A stretch of 64,000 bases of DNA, taken from positions 3,277,156-3,341,155 of the forward strand of contig CAWDIH010000001.1 of NCBI GenBank assembly GCA_963802415.1, read 5' to 3'. Positions 16,621 to 25,558 of the stretch are shown here, piece after piece. The notes below the pieces were generated by a model. It saw only the letters and a program-made list of their open reading frames with translations. It was not told the origin of the DNA and searched no databases. Every line of letters starts with the position of its first letter. Within the stretch, counting starts at the first letter, position 1. Both the position numbers and the translations under genes were made by a program. The DNA comes from DATAES01 sp963802415. Its GTDB lineage: Bacteria; Actinomycetota; Acidimicrobiia; Acidimicrobiales; JACDCH01.

Positions 16621-18627
16621 ATGTCGCACGACGCCGACAAGCTCATCCGGCAGCTCTCACTGGTCGCGTTCCTCATGGCCGAGCGCCGCCTGCTCACTGC
16701 CCGCGACGTCAAGTCGAACGTCGAGGGCTACAGCGAGATGTCGGATGAGGCCTTTGCACGGCGCTTCTACTCCGATCGCGCCGAGCTCACCGCGCTCGGC
16801 GTCCCGCTTCAATCGCAACGGGACGAGTTCACGGGGGAAGAGCTCTACACGCTTCGCTCCGAGCACTATTTCCTCGATCGGCTCGAGCTCGACAACGACG
16901 AGCTCGCCGCACTCCAGACCGCCCTTTATTACCTCGAGGGCAAGTTTGCGTACGCCGAGCCTTTCCGGCTGGCGCTCCAGAACCTCGCGCTCGGGCGGAC
17001 CGGATTCCCGGAGCCCACGACGGAGACCGCCGAGCGCGTCCGTGTCAGCGCACCCGACTACTCGCCCGAGCTCGCAGGCCGGCTGTCCAAGCTCGAATCG
17101 GCGATCTCGAAGCAGCGCACCGTAAAATTCGAGTACTGGAGCCCACGGCGGACGCGCCAGGGTGAGCGAACCATGAACCCGTACGCGCTCCGTCTCGACG
17201 ACGGCAACTGGTACGTGATCGGCCACGACCTGGACCGCAAGACTGCCCGAACGTTCAAGGTCTCGCGCATTCGCGGCGACATTCGCTTCGCGACGCGACG
17301 TGAGCGAGACTTCCGGATTCCACCGGATTTCGACGTCGAGAAGCACCGGATCCCTCGTCCCTGGCAGATCGGCGAAACGGTCGGGACCGCTCGAATCTCC
17401 GTCTCCGACGACACGGCGTGGTGGGTCGAGCGAACGCTCTCCGACGCAGGGAGCGTCGAGGAGGGAGTGTTCGAGACCGAGTACGCGAGCGTCGAGCTGC
17501 TCGCGGGCTGGATTCTGCGCCAGAACGGCCGCGCGACTCCGCTCGAGCCAGACGAGCTCTTCGAGGCGGTTTCAGCCGCGCTCTCGCGGCTTGCCGAGGG
17601 GCACGACGGACCGGCGCCCACAGCAGCCGGGCCGAAGCGCTCGCCGAGGCAACCGCCCCCGGAGAGGCCCCTCGGGCCCGTGGCTCCCGAGCGGTTCGGC
17701 GTCTTGCAGGCGCTTCTGGCACAGCTTCTCACAGCGTGCGGCGACGAACGCTCGGCGGTGATCGACGCAGCGGAGCTCGCCGCGCGATTCTCGATCCCGC
17801 TCGAAGAGCTTCAGGATCACCTCTCGCTCCTCAATCTCGTCAACTTCGGCGGTGGTTGCTACGCGGTCTACGCCGTACACGACGGGGACGTCGTGCACGT
17901 CGACAAGGAGCTCTACGGCGACGTCTTCCGGCGTTCGCCGAAGCTCACCCCACTCGAGGCACGGGCAATCCGACTGGCGATCGAATACGTCGGGCCGACG
18001 ATCGCGGCGGATGCCCACAGTCCGCTCAAGCGTGTTCGCAAGAAGCTCGAGGAGACCTTCGGTCGCTTCGACCTGGCCGGGACCCCCGAGCCCCGGGACG
18101 CATCGGACGAGGAGGCGCTCGTCAAGGTTCTGAGCGAAGCGGCCGAGAAGCGCATCGTCGTCGAGATCGAGTACCTCAAGGAGGGAGACGACGGACCGTC
18201 GCTTCGTCGCGTCGAGCCGTACATGATCGAGCGAGAGCTGCCAGTGTGGCGGGTGCACACGTGGGATCAGACGGTCGACGCCGCACGCACGTTCCGCCTC
18301 GACCGGATGCGATCGGCTCGCCTAACCGACACGCGCTTCGAGTCCAGAGACGGGTTCGATCCGTCCTATCTCCGAAATCCGCGAGTCGCCACGCTTCTCC
18401 ACTCGCCGACGATCGCGCGGTGGAAGCTCGAGCGGGGCGCCCGTCCCCTCACCGATGGCTCTGCTCTCGCCGACGTTCCGTACAAGACCGAGGAGTGGCT
18501 CCTGTCCGAGATCCTCGCGGACCGAGGTGAGACCACGGTCCTCGAGCCTCAACGGATCCGAGACCTCGTCGCAAAACGCGCGCGGCGGCTACAGCGCGAG
18601 CTGGGCCGAGTCCCCACGCGCGGCTGA
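16621..18627 (+). CDS. pafBC: Fused PafB-PafC WYL-domain transcriptional regulator
   Basis: A 668-residue regulator made of two WYL proteins in one chain. The first half (to about residue 330) has a winged helix-turn-helix (LIRQLSLVAFLMAERRLL ... FYSDRAELTALGVPL) and a WYL domain (VKFEYWSPRRTRQGERTMNPYAL, GNWYVIGHDLDRKTARTFKVSRI). After a proline-rich linker the second half repeats the plan (GVLQALLAQLLTACGDERSA, a second WYL with EIEYLKEGD, PYMIERELPVWRVHTWD, ARTFRLDRMRSARL). In mycobacteria PafB and PafC are separate, adjacent proteins that activate the LexA-independent DNA-damage response; natural fusions are known elsewhere in Actinobacteria. No proteasome genes are in the window. Intact frame, ATG start. 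Confidence 0.88.
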   Translation: MSHDADKLIRQLSLVAFLMAERRLLTARDVKSNVEGYSEMSDEAFARRFYSDRAELTALGVPLQSQRDEFTGEELYTLRSEHYFLDRLELDNDELAALQTALYYLEGKFAYAEPFRLALQNLALGRTGFPEPTTETAERVRVSAPDYSPELAGRLSKLESAISKQRTVKFEYWSPRRTRQGERTMNPYALRLDDGNWYVIGHDLDRKTARTFKVSRIRGDIRFATRRERDFRIPPDFDVEKHRIPRPWQIGETVGTARISVSDDTAWWVERTLSDAGSVEEGVFETEYASVELLAGWILRQNGRATPLEPDELFEAVSAALSRLAEGHDGPAPTAAGPKRSPRQPPPERPLGPVAPERFGVLQALLAQLLTACGDERSAVIDAAELAARFSIPLEELQDHLSLLNLVNFGGGCYAVYAVHDGDVVHVDKELYGDVFRRSPKLTPLEARAIRLAIEYVGPTIAADAHSPLKRVRKKLEETFGRFDLAGTPEPRDASDEEALVKVLSEAAEKRIVVEIEYLKEGDDGPSLRRVEPYMIERELPVWRVHTWDQTVDAARTFRLDRMRSARLTDTRFESRDGFDPSYLRNPRVATLLHSPTIARWKLERGARPLTDGSALADVPYKTEEWLLSEILADRGETTVLEPQRIRDLVAKRARRLQRELGRVPTRG

Positions 18628-18733
18628 CTCCTCGCAAGACTGCGGCGATTTCGCGCCGAATCTCGCATCGGCCATTGCCGCTCTTCCGCCATGCCGGCTA
18701 GCGTTGTCGCACCAGACAACCAAGGAGAGTGGG

Positions 18734-20127
18734 ATGGACGAACTTCCGAACGCTTTCGGCAGAAAGCTCGTCCCGATCGCAGGACTCCTCGCCGCTGCGC
18801 TGGCGGGAGCGACGAGCTTCGTCGTTGCTGGCTCGGCAATCGCCCAACGCGGAGCTGAATCGACCAGCCTGCTGCTCGACGCCACACACTTGCCGCCGTC
18901 TGCTGACAGCTCCAGGGGAGCAGGTCGACCTCAACTACGACGCGGTCTGCATCGATCCGGAGGTGGAGGACGCCGAGGCGTCGTGCGCCGTCGAAGGCTG
19001 GGTTTTCCTTCGAGCTGGGACGAAGGGTGAGTTCCTCAAGCTCGCGCTGGAGAGAGTTGGCCCTTCGGGAAGTCGGCTCAGTGCTCGGGTTCCCGAGGCC
19101 ATCGCAAGGTCGCGAACTGGCTTCAGCTACTACGCCGAGATCGAGGCAGCGTCGGGCACAGCGGTGATGACGCTTCCGGCGGGCGGCGCGGTGGCGCCGC
19201 ATCGAAGCCTTCCGCTCGAGCGGACGGTCGAGATCGACCTCGGAAAGCATCGGTTCGACGAGCCGACGAGGCCCGACGAGCGCGTCGCGAGCGCCGCATG
19301 GGGTACAGGGCCGAACGATGCGGGTCTCGAACAAGGGCGCAATCTCGCGCCGACCGGGGCGTCGGCGTTCGACGTCGATCCGAGCGGAACGGTCATACTG
19401 CTCGACCAGGCCCATCGACGCCTCCTCCGTTGGAGGAAGGGCTCGGCGCTGCCGACGCGAGTTCCTGTCGCAATCGCTGGAACCCTGGCCGACATGTCGC
19501 TGGCGTCCGACGGGACGATCTATGTTCTGGAATCGGTGAGCCGCAGCCGGAGCGACGCCGCTCGTTCGACGCTTCGACTCCTATGGCCGTGGGCTCGGGT
19601 CTACCGAGATCGCCGAGCGAACCTCATCGCAGATACGGCAGGGCCCGGCCGGGGCTCTCGTCCTCCAGCAGCCGTCGAGCCAATGGATGCCGGTCGCAGC
19701 CGGCGGAGCTCCGATCGAACCTGAAGGCCAGCGTCAGAGTGGTCGGTCCGGACGCCCGCTTCGCGAGGGCGGCGAAGTGATCGTGCTCCGCCGAGGCAAT
19801 GAGATTCGCGTCGCGCTGACCGCGCCCATGGGGACTCGACGTTCGTGGCGCGTTACGAGCGACACGGCCTTGGCAGAGGTTCAGCTCGCAGAGCCCATGG
19901 GCCGGCGGCTCGTGCTGGTCGTGCGCGTCTTCACGGATGACGAAGACGAGTTCGAGGCTCTCGTCCTGGACGACGAGGGGATCGTCGCGCGGTTCTCCGT
20001 CGACGATGCGGACTGGGCAGAGGCCGCCCCGCTCGGCCGCTTCCGACTCGTCGGCCATTCGCTGTACCAGCTCGGCTCTACGCCGGCCGGGGCATTCGTC
20101 GATCGATACGACCTGGAGGTTCGGTGA
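18734..20127 (+). CDS. Secreted beta-propeller-like protein, two frameshifts
   Basis: Reconstructed protein of about 460 residues with a ribosome-binding site AAGGAGAG and ATG at 18734. An N-terminal membrane/signal helix (KLVPIAGLLAAALAGATSFVVAG) is followed by an extracellular domain (LNYDAVCIDPEVEDAEASC) and NHL/beta-propeller-like strands (AFDVDPSGTVILLDQAHRRLLRW, MSLASDGTIYVLES). The frame shifts near 18905 and again near 19560; the second shift restores RRFDSYGRGLGSTEIAERT and the C-terminal 190 residues ending DRYDLEVR. The pieces join without overlap of homology, so indel errors are likely. Its stop overlaps the next start (TGATG). No enzyme signature was seen. Confidence 0.68.
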
Positions 20128-20750
20128 TGTGGCACTCACGCATGCTCGTGGCGAGCCTCGTGGGCGCGTTCCTCTTCGGGGCCGCGGGAACAGCCGGCGC
20201 CTACCACACACGGTTCGTCGCCAACAACTGCAACTACGCGGCCCCGACGCCTACGGCGTACATCACGCGTGACGGCTCGGCCGCAGTCGCTCTCAGAGCG
20301 CGTCACGAGGGGTACCAGTGGGCAGGTGGCTGCTGGAACGACAACGATCGCGACGACTCGCCGAACGATCCAACCAGCGACCCCTCGACCGACGGCGAGG
20401 GCGGGGACTGCTCCGGCTTCACGTTCAAGGTCTGGCGCGAGTCGTTGAACGAGAGTGACGCGGGCTTCCAGCAGTGGGGCATGCTCCGCGACGTTCACGG
20501 ACCGTACACGGCATCACGCTTCAGGTCGGGTCATGGAGCGCCGAACATCACGGTGTCCAAATCGGCCCTGACCAAGATGGACGCCTTGGCGAGCGAGAGC
20601 CACATCGGGATGATCTACGCGACGAACGCCGACGGAACGGATCAGATCATCGAGGCGAAAGGCGAGGCCTACGGAACGAACATCTGGACTCGGACGTACC
20701 GAGGAGATTCGAGCTATGGGGGCGTTCGCCGGACCGGCTGGAGCTCCTGA
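20127..20750 (+). CDS. Secreted NlpC/P60- or CHAP-like peptidase candidate
   Basis: A 207-residue exported protein. Its signal peptide (MLVASLVGAFLFGAAGTAGA) is followed by YHTRFVANNCNYAAPTPTAY, then GEGGDCSGFTFKVWRES. A Cys followed by Ser-Gly-Phe at the start of a helix is the nucleophile signature of NlpC/P60 and CHAP amidases (DCSGF). A later His in SESHIGMIYAT fits the catalytic His strand. I therefore infer a peptidoglycan-type cysteine peptidase, but I cannot align the third residue. The ATG at 20127 overlaps the upstream stop; a GTG one codon earlier is possible. The lipoprotein gene follows after 4 bp, so the three exported proteins form an operon. Confidence 0.62.
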   Translation: MWHSRMLVASLVGAFLFGAAGTAGAYHTRFVANNCNYAAPTPTAYITRDGSAAVALRARHEGYQWAGGCWNDNDRDDSPNDPTSDPSTDGEGGDCSGFTFKVWRESLNESDAGFQQWGMLRDVHGPYTASRFRSGHGAPNITVSKSALTKMDALASESHIGMIYATNADGTDQIIEAKGEAYGTNIWTRTYRGDSSYGGVRRTGWSS

Positions 20751-20754
20751 GCGA

Positions 20755-21460
20755 ATGCGTGGAAGGCGGTCGGCTCTCGGCCGCCTTCTGCCCTTCGGGG
20801 CAATGGTCGTCACCGCCTCGATACTCATGGCGGCTTGCGACGGGAGTGATGACGGGGCGCCGACAACACTCATGGACGGCTCTCCGGCAGCCGAGCTCTT
20901 TGTCGACCTCGAAGGTGTCGAGGGTCACGCCGTCCTGACCTCCGTCAGGATCGCCGACGCCATGGACGTGGCCGGTGCGCCGAGAGTCGCAACATGCCTT
21001 CGGCACGACTGGAACAAAGCGGCCACTCGGAGCGATCGTCGTCCGCGTAGGCGTCAGTGGCGAGAGCGTCACCTTTCGTGATCAGTCGCGCCGCGGGCTC
21101 TATGGCTGTGACAACAGCGAAGGGCCAAGAGAGGAGGATCGCAGTTGGTGCGGCGGGGCATTCGGTCGGCTCTACGCCGGCCATCTTCGCGACCCGCGCC
21201 TCGACATGGGAGCTGTAGGACCCGTGAAGGTGCGCCGCTCGGATTCGCCTGGATCGAGCCCGGGCCAGACGTCGAGTACGTCGTCGTCGAGCAGTCCGGG
21301 TACGCCGAGGTCTACGCCGTCACAGGCGGGTTACCGGTCCGCGTGACGACGAGCGCTGTCGAGACCGAGCAGCTCCAGCGCGGCCTTCGAAGTCTCGGAG
21401 CACACATCAGACGGCACGCGGATCCACGACTACCGGCTGGAGGCCAGCGTCGCCGGCTAG
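20755..21460 (+). CDS. Putative lipoprotein, three frameshifts
   Basis: From an ATG at 20755 the protein begins with a basic n-region, a hydrophobic helix and a lipobox-like ILMAACDGS (Cys near residue 27-30), as in exported lipoproteins. The body lies in three frames: FVDLEGVEGHAVLTSVRIAD to about 21025, then LGAIVVRVGVSGESVTFRDQ and GGAFGRLYAGHLRDPRLD to about 21225, then LGFAWIEPGPDVEYVVVEQ to about 21360, and finally AAFEVSEHTSDGTRIHDYRL, ending at 21460. The reconstructed product is about 235 residues. Function unknown. Its stop codon overlaps the stop of the convergent kinase. Confidence 0.5.
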
Positions 21461-22095
21461 TGAACCGGGAGCGTGATGGTGAAGGTCGCGCCCTCGCCCG
21501 GAGTTGACGCCACGGTCAGCGTCCCGCCGTGTGCCTCGGCGATCGCGCGGGCGATGGCGAGGCCTAGCCCCGATCCGGAACTATTCGAATCCAGTCGGAC
21601 ACCCGCTTCGAAGATTCGCTCCTGGTCGACGGACGCAACTCCGTCTCCGGAGTCCGAGACCGAAAGCAAGACGCGTGCCCCGCGTGTCGATGCGGTCAGG
21701 GTTACGCCACCGTGCGATCCGGTGTGTGTCAGGCCGTTGACAACGAGGTTGTCGAGCGCCTGGCGCAGGCGCAGCGGATCTCCGGCGATGAGGGGAAGGC
21801 CAGGCGCGACCGTTGCTTCGACCTTTGCCCCACCCAGCGCGGCTGCAGCGGCGGCCTCATGCACGAGGGCGCCGGCGTCGACGCGCTCGAGGCGAATCGA
21901 TGCGACCGCAACATCGCGGACGATCCGCTCGATGCCCCGGCACGCGGCGATCGCAAGGCGAGCGAGGTCTACCCGCGCCGACGCGTCGAGGCCATCGCGA
22001 GCAAACGTCTCGGCAATGGCCGAGAGCGCGGCGACCGGGCTTCGTACCTCGTGAACGAGCACGGCGAGCCGCTGGGTATCCGCCGCCCACGTCAC
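21457..22095 (-). CDS. Small soluble histidine kinase core
   Basis: A 212-residue kinase consisting only of the phosphoacceptor and ATPase parts. The H box is LAVLVHEVRSPVAALSAIA (His near residue 15, with HEVRSP in place of HELRTP). It has an N box (LRQALDNLVVNGLTHTG), G1 (VSDSGDGVAS), F and G2 boxes (GSGLGLAIARAIAEAHGG). There is no sensor, HAMP or membrane segment, so it must receive its signal from another protein or act in a phosphorelay. It starts with an ATG overlapping the queG stop (ATGA), so it is in an operon with an epoxyqueuosine reductase; no response regulator is adjacent. Intact frame. Confidence 0.85.
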   Translation of the reverse strand: MTWAADTQRLAVLVHEVRSPVAALSAIAETFARDGLDASARVDLARLAIAACRGIERIVRDVAVASIRLERVDAGALVHEAAAAAALGGAKVEATVAPGLPLIAGDPLRLRQALDNLVVNGLTHTGSHGGVTLTASTRGARVLLSVSDSGDGVASVDQERIFEAGVRLDSNSSGSGLGLAIARAIAEAHGGTLTVASTPGEGATFTITLPVH

Positions 22096-23096
22096 GCCGA
22101 TCGCTCGGCCATCCGAGCCAGCGCCCAGGTCGCGGTCTCGGAGAGCATCGTGTCCTCCCCTGCAGCGTGCCGCTCGACGCTCGGGATCAGGTCGTCGGTG
22201 GCCACGTTTCCCGCGGCAATCAGAGCATTCCGTCGCAGCCAGCGCGCATCATTCCTCGGTACGTACAGACGGTCGAACTCCGCGATCAGCCCCGCTTCGT
22301 CCCCGTCCAGCCACTCGCGCAGGGATACGGTGGGTTGCGCATCATCAGGTACCTGCATACCCTCGCGTCTCTTCTCTACTCCCCGGTTCCAGGGGCAGAC
22401 GTCCTGACAGATGTCGCAGCCGTACACCGTGTCTCGGAGCTCGCGGCGATGCTCCTCGGGAATCGGTGACGCCGCCTGTGTCCAGTACGAGAGGCACTTG
22501 GTCGCGTCGAGCACTCCCGGGTCGTCCAGTGCGCCCGTGGGACAGGCATCGATACACAGCCGGCACGAACCGCAGTCGAGCTCGAGTGGCGGCGAGCGCT
22601 CGATCTCGACGTCCGTGACGAGCGTTCCGAGAACGACCCATGATCCGTGGCGGCGGGTGATCGCCATCGTGTTCTTTCCGTAGAACGCGACTCCAGCGCG
22701 CACGGCAGCTTCGCGATCGACGTGGTCGTTCTCGTCCACGAGGACGCGATACGAGCCGCCCAGCTTTTGCCCTAGCGCCTCGAGTCGCTCCCGCAGCGTC
22801 GCGTACTCGTCCCGCCAGGTATAGCGTGGCAGACGACCCTCGTCGATGTCCGGTTCGGCGGCGGGTGCGTAGTAACAGAGCGCGGCTGCGACGACCGAGC
22901 GTGCGCCGTCGAGGAGAAGCTCGGGATGGCAGGAGACCTCCGGTCGCGCCATCGTGAAGCGCATGTCGGCGAAGAGCCCTCGAGTCCGTCGCTCGCGGAT
23001 GTGTCGCTCGGTCTCGGCGTACGGCTCCGCCGGGGCCGCCCCGACCACGTCCAGCCCGAGGTCGGCCGCCAACCTACTCAGCTCGGCCACGGTCAT
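22092..23096 (-). CDS. queG: Epoxyqueuosine reductase
   Basis: QueG reduces epoxyqueuosine in tRNA to queuosine using cobalamin and two [4Fe-4S] clusters. From the ATG at 23096 (MTVAELSRLAADLGLDVVG) it is 334 residues. Visible are the cobalamin-domain stretch RSVVAAALCYYAP, GAGVAF-like AAVRAGVAFYGKNTM, the first ferredoxin motif CGSCRLCIDACPTGAL and the second cluster Cys residues in KCLSYW and YGCDICQDVCPWN. The C-terminal HEAT-like part is short (ARWLRRNALIAAGN). A start at 23129 would overlap the divergent dehydrogenase, so 23096 is preferred. With Tgt and QueA it supplies three steps of queuosine formation in this one window. Confidence 0.95.
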   Translation of the reverse strand: MTVAELSRLAADLGLDVVGAAPAEPYAETERHIRERRTRGLFADMRFTMARPEVSCHPELLLDGARSVVAAALCYYAPAAEPDIDEGRLPRYTWRDEYATLRERLEALGQKLGGSYRVLVDENDHVDREAAVRAGVAFYGKNTMAITRRHGSWVVLGTLVTDVEIERSPPLELDCGSCRLCIDACPTGALDDPGVLDATKCLSYWTQAASPIPEEHRRELRDTVYGCDICQDVCPWNRGVEKRREGMQVPDDAQPTVSLREWLDGDEAGLIAEFDRLYVPRNDARWLRRNALIAAGNVATDDLIPSVERHAAGEDTMLSETATWALARMAERSA

Positions 23097-23112
23097 GCGA
23101 GGATTCTGCCTC

Positions 23113-24102
23113 GTGAAGGCCGTTCGCATCCATGAGGACGGAGGACCGGAGGTTCTTCGCTACGAGGACGTACCCGACCCGGAGCCCGGCCCCGGTGAGG
23201 TTCTCGTCTCGCTGAGAGCGGCAGGGCTGAACCATCTGGACGTCTGGGTGCGCAAGGGACTCCCCTCCGCACCGAAGCCGCGCATCCTCGGAGCCGACGG
23301 CTCCGGAGTCGTCGCAGGTCTAGGCGATGGCGTCGACGGTTTCGAGATCGGCGATCGCGTCGTCGTGAACCCAGGAATCGTCCACGACGGCCGCATCACC
23401 GTGATCGGCGAGCACACGGACGGGACGTACTGCGAGCTGAAGGCCCTACCGGTCGGGCAGCTATACCCACTCGCCGAGTCGCTCTCGTTCGAGGAGGGCG
23501 CCGCGTTTCCGCTCACCTTCGAGACCGCGCACAGGATGCTCGTGACCAAAGCCTCGGTCCGCGAGGGCGAGTGGGTGCTCATCTGGGGGATCGGTGGAGG
23601 CGTTGCGCTGGCGGCCTTCGAGCTTTGCCGCGCGCTCGGCGCGCGCACGATTGTCACCTCGTCGAGCGCTGAGAAGCTCGAACGCGCGCGGGAGCTCGGC
23701 GCGGACGTCGCCGTGAGCCACTCGGAAGGCGACGTCGTGCAGGCCGTGAAAGACGCAACCGGTGGTCGCGGTGTGGACGTCGTCGTCGAGACCGTGGGCG
23801 AGGCGACGTGGGAGCGGTCGCTCGCGGCGGCAGCTCAAGACGGCCGCATCGTCGTGTGCGGGGCGACCTCGGGCCACAGCCCACCGGCTCGCCTCTACCG
23901 ACTCTGGTGGAAGCAGCTCGTGATCTACGGATCCACGATGGGCCTGGCGTCGGACTTCGAGGGTGCCTACGAGCTCATCCGCGCAGGACGTGCGCGTGTC
24001 CACGTCGACAGCGTCTATCCGCTCGCGGAAGCCGCGGCCGCGCACGAGCATCTCGAGTCGGGCGCGCAGTTCGGCAAGGTCGTTCTCGCGATCCCGGGCT
24101 GA
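23113..24102 (+). CDS. Zinc-type alcohol dehydrogenase / quinone oxidoreductase-like protein
   Basis: A 329-residue medium-chain dehydrogenase/reductase (GTG at 23113, VKAVRIHEDGGPEVLRYED). The GroES-like N-terminal domain has AAGLNHLDVWVRKG, the proton-relay/substrate region PRILGADGSGVV and GDRVVVNPG. The Rossmann domain has GIGGGVALAAFELCRALGAR followed by SSSAEKLERARELGAD, whose shape suggests NADP rather than NAD, and VVVETVGEATWERSL. The catalytic zinc Cys of true alcohol dehydrogenases is not evident (LNHLDV), and the structural zinc lobe is missing, so it is more likely a quinone- or crotonyl-type reductase. It is divergent from queG. Confidence 0.88.
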   Translation: MKAVRIHEDGGPEVLRYEDVPDPEPGPGEVLVSLRAAGLNHLDVWVRKGLPSAPKPRILGADGSGVVAGLGDGVDGFEIGDRVVVNPGIVHDGRITVIGEHTDGTYCELKALPVGQLYPLAESLSFEEGAAFPLTFETAHRMLVTKASVREGEWVLIWGIGGGVALAAFELCRALGARTIVTSSSAEKLERARELGADVAVSHSEGDVVQAVKDATGGRGVDVVVETVGEATWERSLAAAAQDGRIVVCGATSGHSPPARLYRLWWKQLVIYGSTMGLASDFEGAYELIRAGRARVHVDSVYPLAEAAAAHEHLESGAQFGKVVLAIPG

Positions 24103-24283
24103 GCGTCCATCCGCCGAACGCCGGACGACGAGGACGCGTTTCGCGAACTCGCCGCGACTCTCCTGCGCCGTCTACATCGCGCGCGTTCCTCGAGCCACAT
24201 CCTGAGTAGGGTGAGCCGCGAGGCTAGAGCGCACCTTCGAGGCTCAATCCAATGATTCTCCGCCTAGAGGCGCTCGTAAGTCC

Positions 24284-24583
24284 TTAGCCGAAGCCGAGAA
24301 TGAACTTCGCGTCGTCCGACATGCGATCGGGCGTCCAGGGTGGGTCGAATGTCAGCTCGGCCTCGACCTCGTCGACCCCGGGCACGCCGCGCGCGGCGTC
24401 GACGATGCCGTCGGCGATCATCGCGCCGGCCGGACAGCCCATCGAGGTGAGGCTGTAGAGCACCTTCACGTTGGGGCCATCGACTTCGACCTCGTACATG
24501 AGCCCGAGCTCGACGATGTCCATTCCGAGCTCGGGATCCTCGACACCGTGCAGTGCCTCGACGACGTCCTCGCGCGTAACCAT
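24284..24583 (-). CDS. MIP18/PaaD-like (DUF59) iron-sulfur cluster assembly protein
   Basis: A 99-residue single-domain protein of the MIP18/SufT/PaaD family: REDVVEALHGVEDPELGMDIVELGLMYEV, then SLTSMGCPAGAMIADGIV with the family's conserved Cys, and LTFDPPWTPDRMSDDAK. Members help maturation of iron-sulfur proteins. The ATG at 24583 is chosen; a TTG three codons upstream (24592) is an alternative. It is a lone gene between two convergent/parallel units. About 180 bp to its right on the plus coordinate side (24103-24283) show no gene; nothing recognisable is present there. Confidence 0.9.
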   Translation of the reverse strand: MVTREDVVEALHGVEDPELGMDIVELGLMYEVEVDGPNVKVLYSLTSMGCPAGAMIADGIVDAARGVPGVDEVEAELTFDPPWTPDRMSDDAKFILGFG

Positions 24584-24646
24584 CCCGATCAAGTCTAGTC
24601 AGCAGCCTTAGGGCGAGTCGCGCCTTGCCCTAGATGCACAAGGCGG

Positions 24647-25558
24647 TCAGGCCGCGCCGACGAGCTGGTCGGCGCGCCGGAGAACGAGATCGAGGACGTC
24701 GCCGATCGCGCGATCGAGCGAGTCGTTGACGATCACGGGAACGTCGTGGCGCCTCGCGCGCTCGATCAGGTACTCCTGAATCTCCCGGATCTGAGGCAGC
24801 GAGTCGAGATATTTCTCGAGGGGCCGGAGCCCGTCGGTCGCCTGATCTCGCACCCAGAAGTGACTCCGATGCAGGTTTTCGTCCTCGATCGCCACGACGC
24901 ACTGGACGACGAAGGCGCCGGGGTAGTCAGTGCCGACCATCCCAGGGACGAGATGGACGCCTTCGAGAACGGTCGACCAGTGCTCGGTGGCCGCGCGCCC
25001 CAGTGCCGCATGCACGCCGACGAGAACGTTCCTCGTCTGGTCGAGGAACCCGAGAAGCGCTGCGTCGCCCGACTCCTCTTCCTCGGCTCTCGTGAGAGCA
25101 AGCCTGGCCTCGAAGCTCGAGTAGTGCACGGAGGGCATGAACTCCTCCGAAAAGAACGCGCGCATCGTCTGGCGAATGAAGTCCGTCGAGGTCACACGCG
25201 TGATCCCGAGCCGGTGGGCGGCCTCGGTCGCGATCGTCGACTTCCCGGTGCCCGTCGTGCCGCCCACCAGGAGGAGAAGAGGTTCCTCCAGCCGTGCCAG
25301 AGCATCCAGCCGACGTAACCGCCGAACGGTGGTCGCGGCCTCGTCGTCCCCGATCACCTCTGCGGCAAGCTCCCCGAGGCGATCGAGATCGAGGGAGAGC
25401 GCGCCACGCTCCGCGAGGTCTCGATCCGCGAGCCGGGCGATCAAGTACGCGCGCTCGGGATCGAGGCCCGTGACGACGAGAGCGCGGGCCATGAGCCCCT
25501 TCGAGAACGGAACCTCGTCGCCGAGGGGCAGCGGGATCGTGTGTCGACGTTCTCTCAT
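24647..25558 (-). CDS. 2-phosphoglycerate kinase
   Basis: A 303-residue kinase matching archaeal 2-phosphoglycerate kinase, which makes 2,3-diphosphoglycerate from 2-phosphoglycerate and ATP. An N-terminal ATP-cone-like region (PFSKGLMARALVVTGLDPERAY) precedes a P-loop domain with Walker A GGTTGTGKSTIATEAA (about residues 98-113), then STDFIRQTMRAFF and HYSSFEA. Further on, VLEGVHLVPGM carries the acidic/His substrate loop. Its ATG overlaps the stop of the cDPG synthetase gene (ATGA), so the two consecutive enzymes of cyclic 2,3-diphosphoglycerate synthesis are co-translated. The family and the coupling agree, making the assignment firm at pathway level. Confidence 0.9.
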   Translation of the reverse strand: MRERRHTIPLPLGDEVPFSKGLMARALVVTGLDPERAYLIARLADRDLAERGALSLDLDRLGELAAEVIGDDEAATTVRRLRRLDALARLEEPLLLLVGGTTGTGKSTIATEAAHRLGITRVTSTDFIRQTMRAFFSEEFMPSVHYSSFEARLALTRAEEEESGDAALLGFLDQTRNVLVGVHAALGRAATEHWSTVLEGVHLVPGMVGTDYPGAFVVQCVVAIEDENLHRSHFWVRDQATDGLRPLEKYLDSLPQIREIQEYLIERARRHDVPVIVNDSLDRAIGDVLDLVLRRADQLVGAA

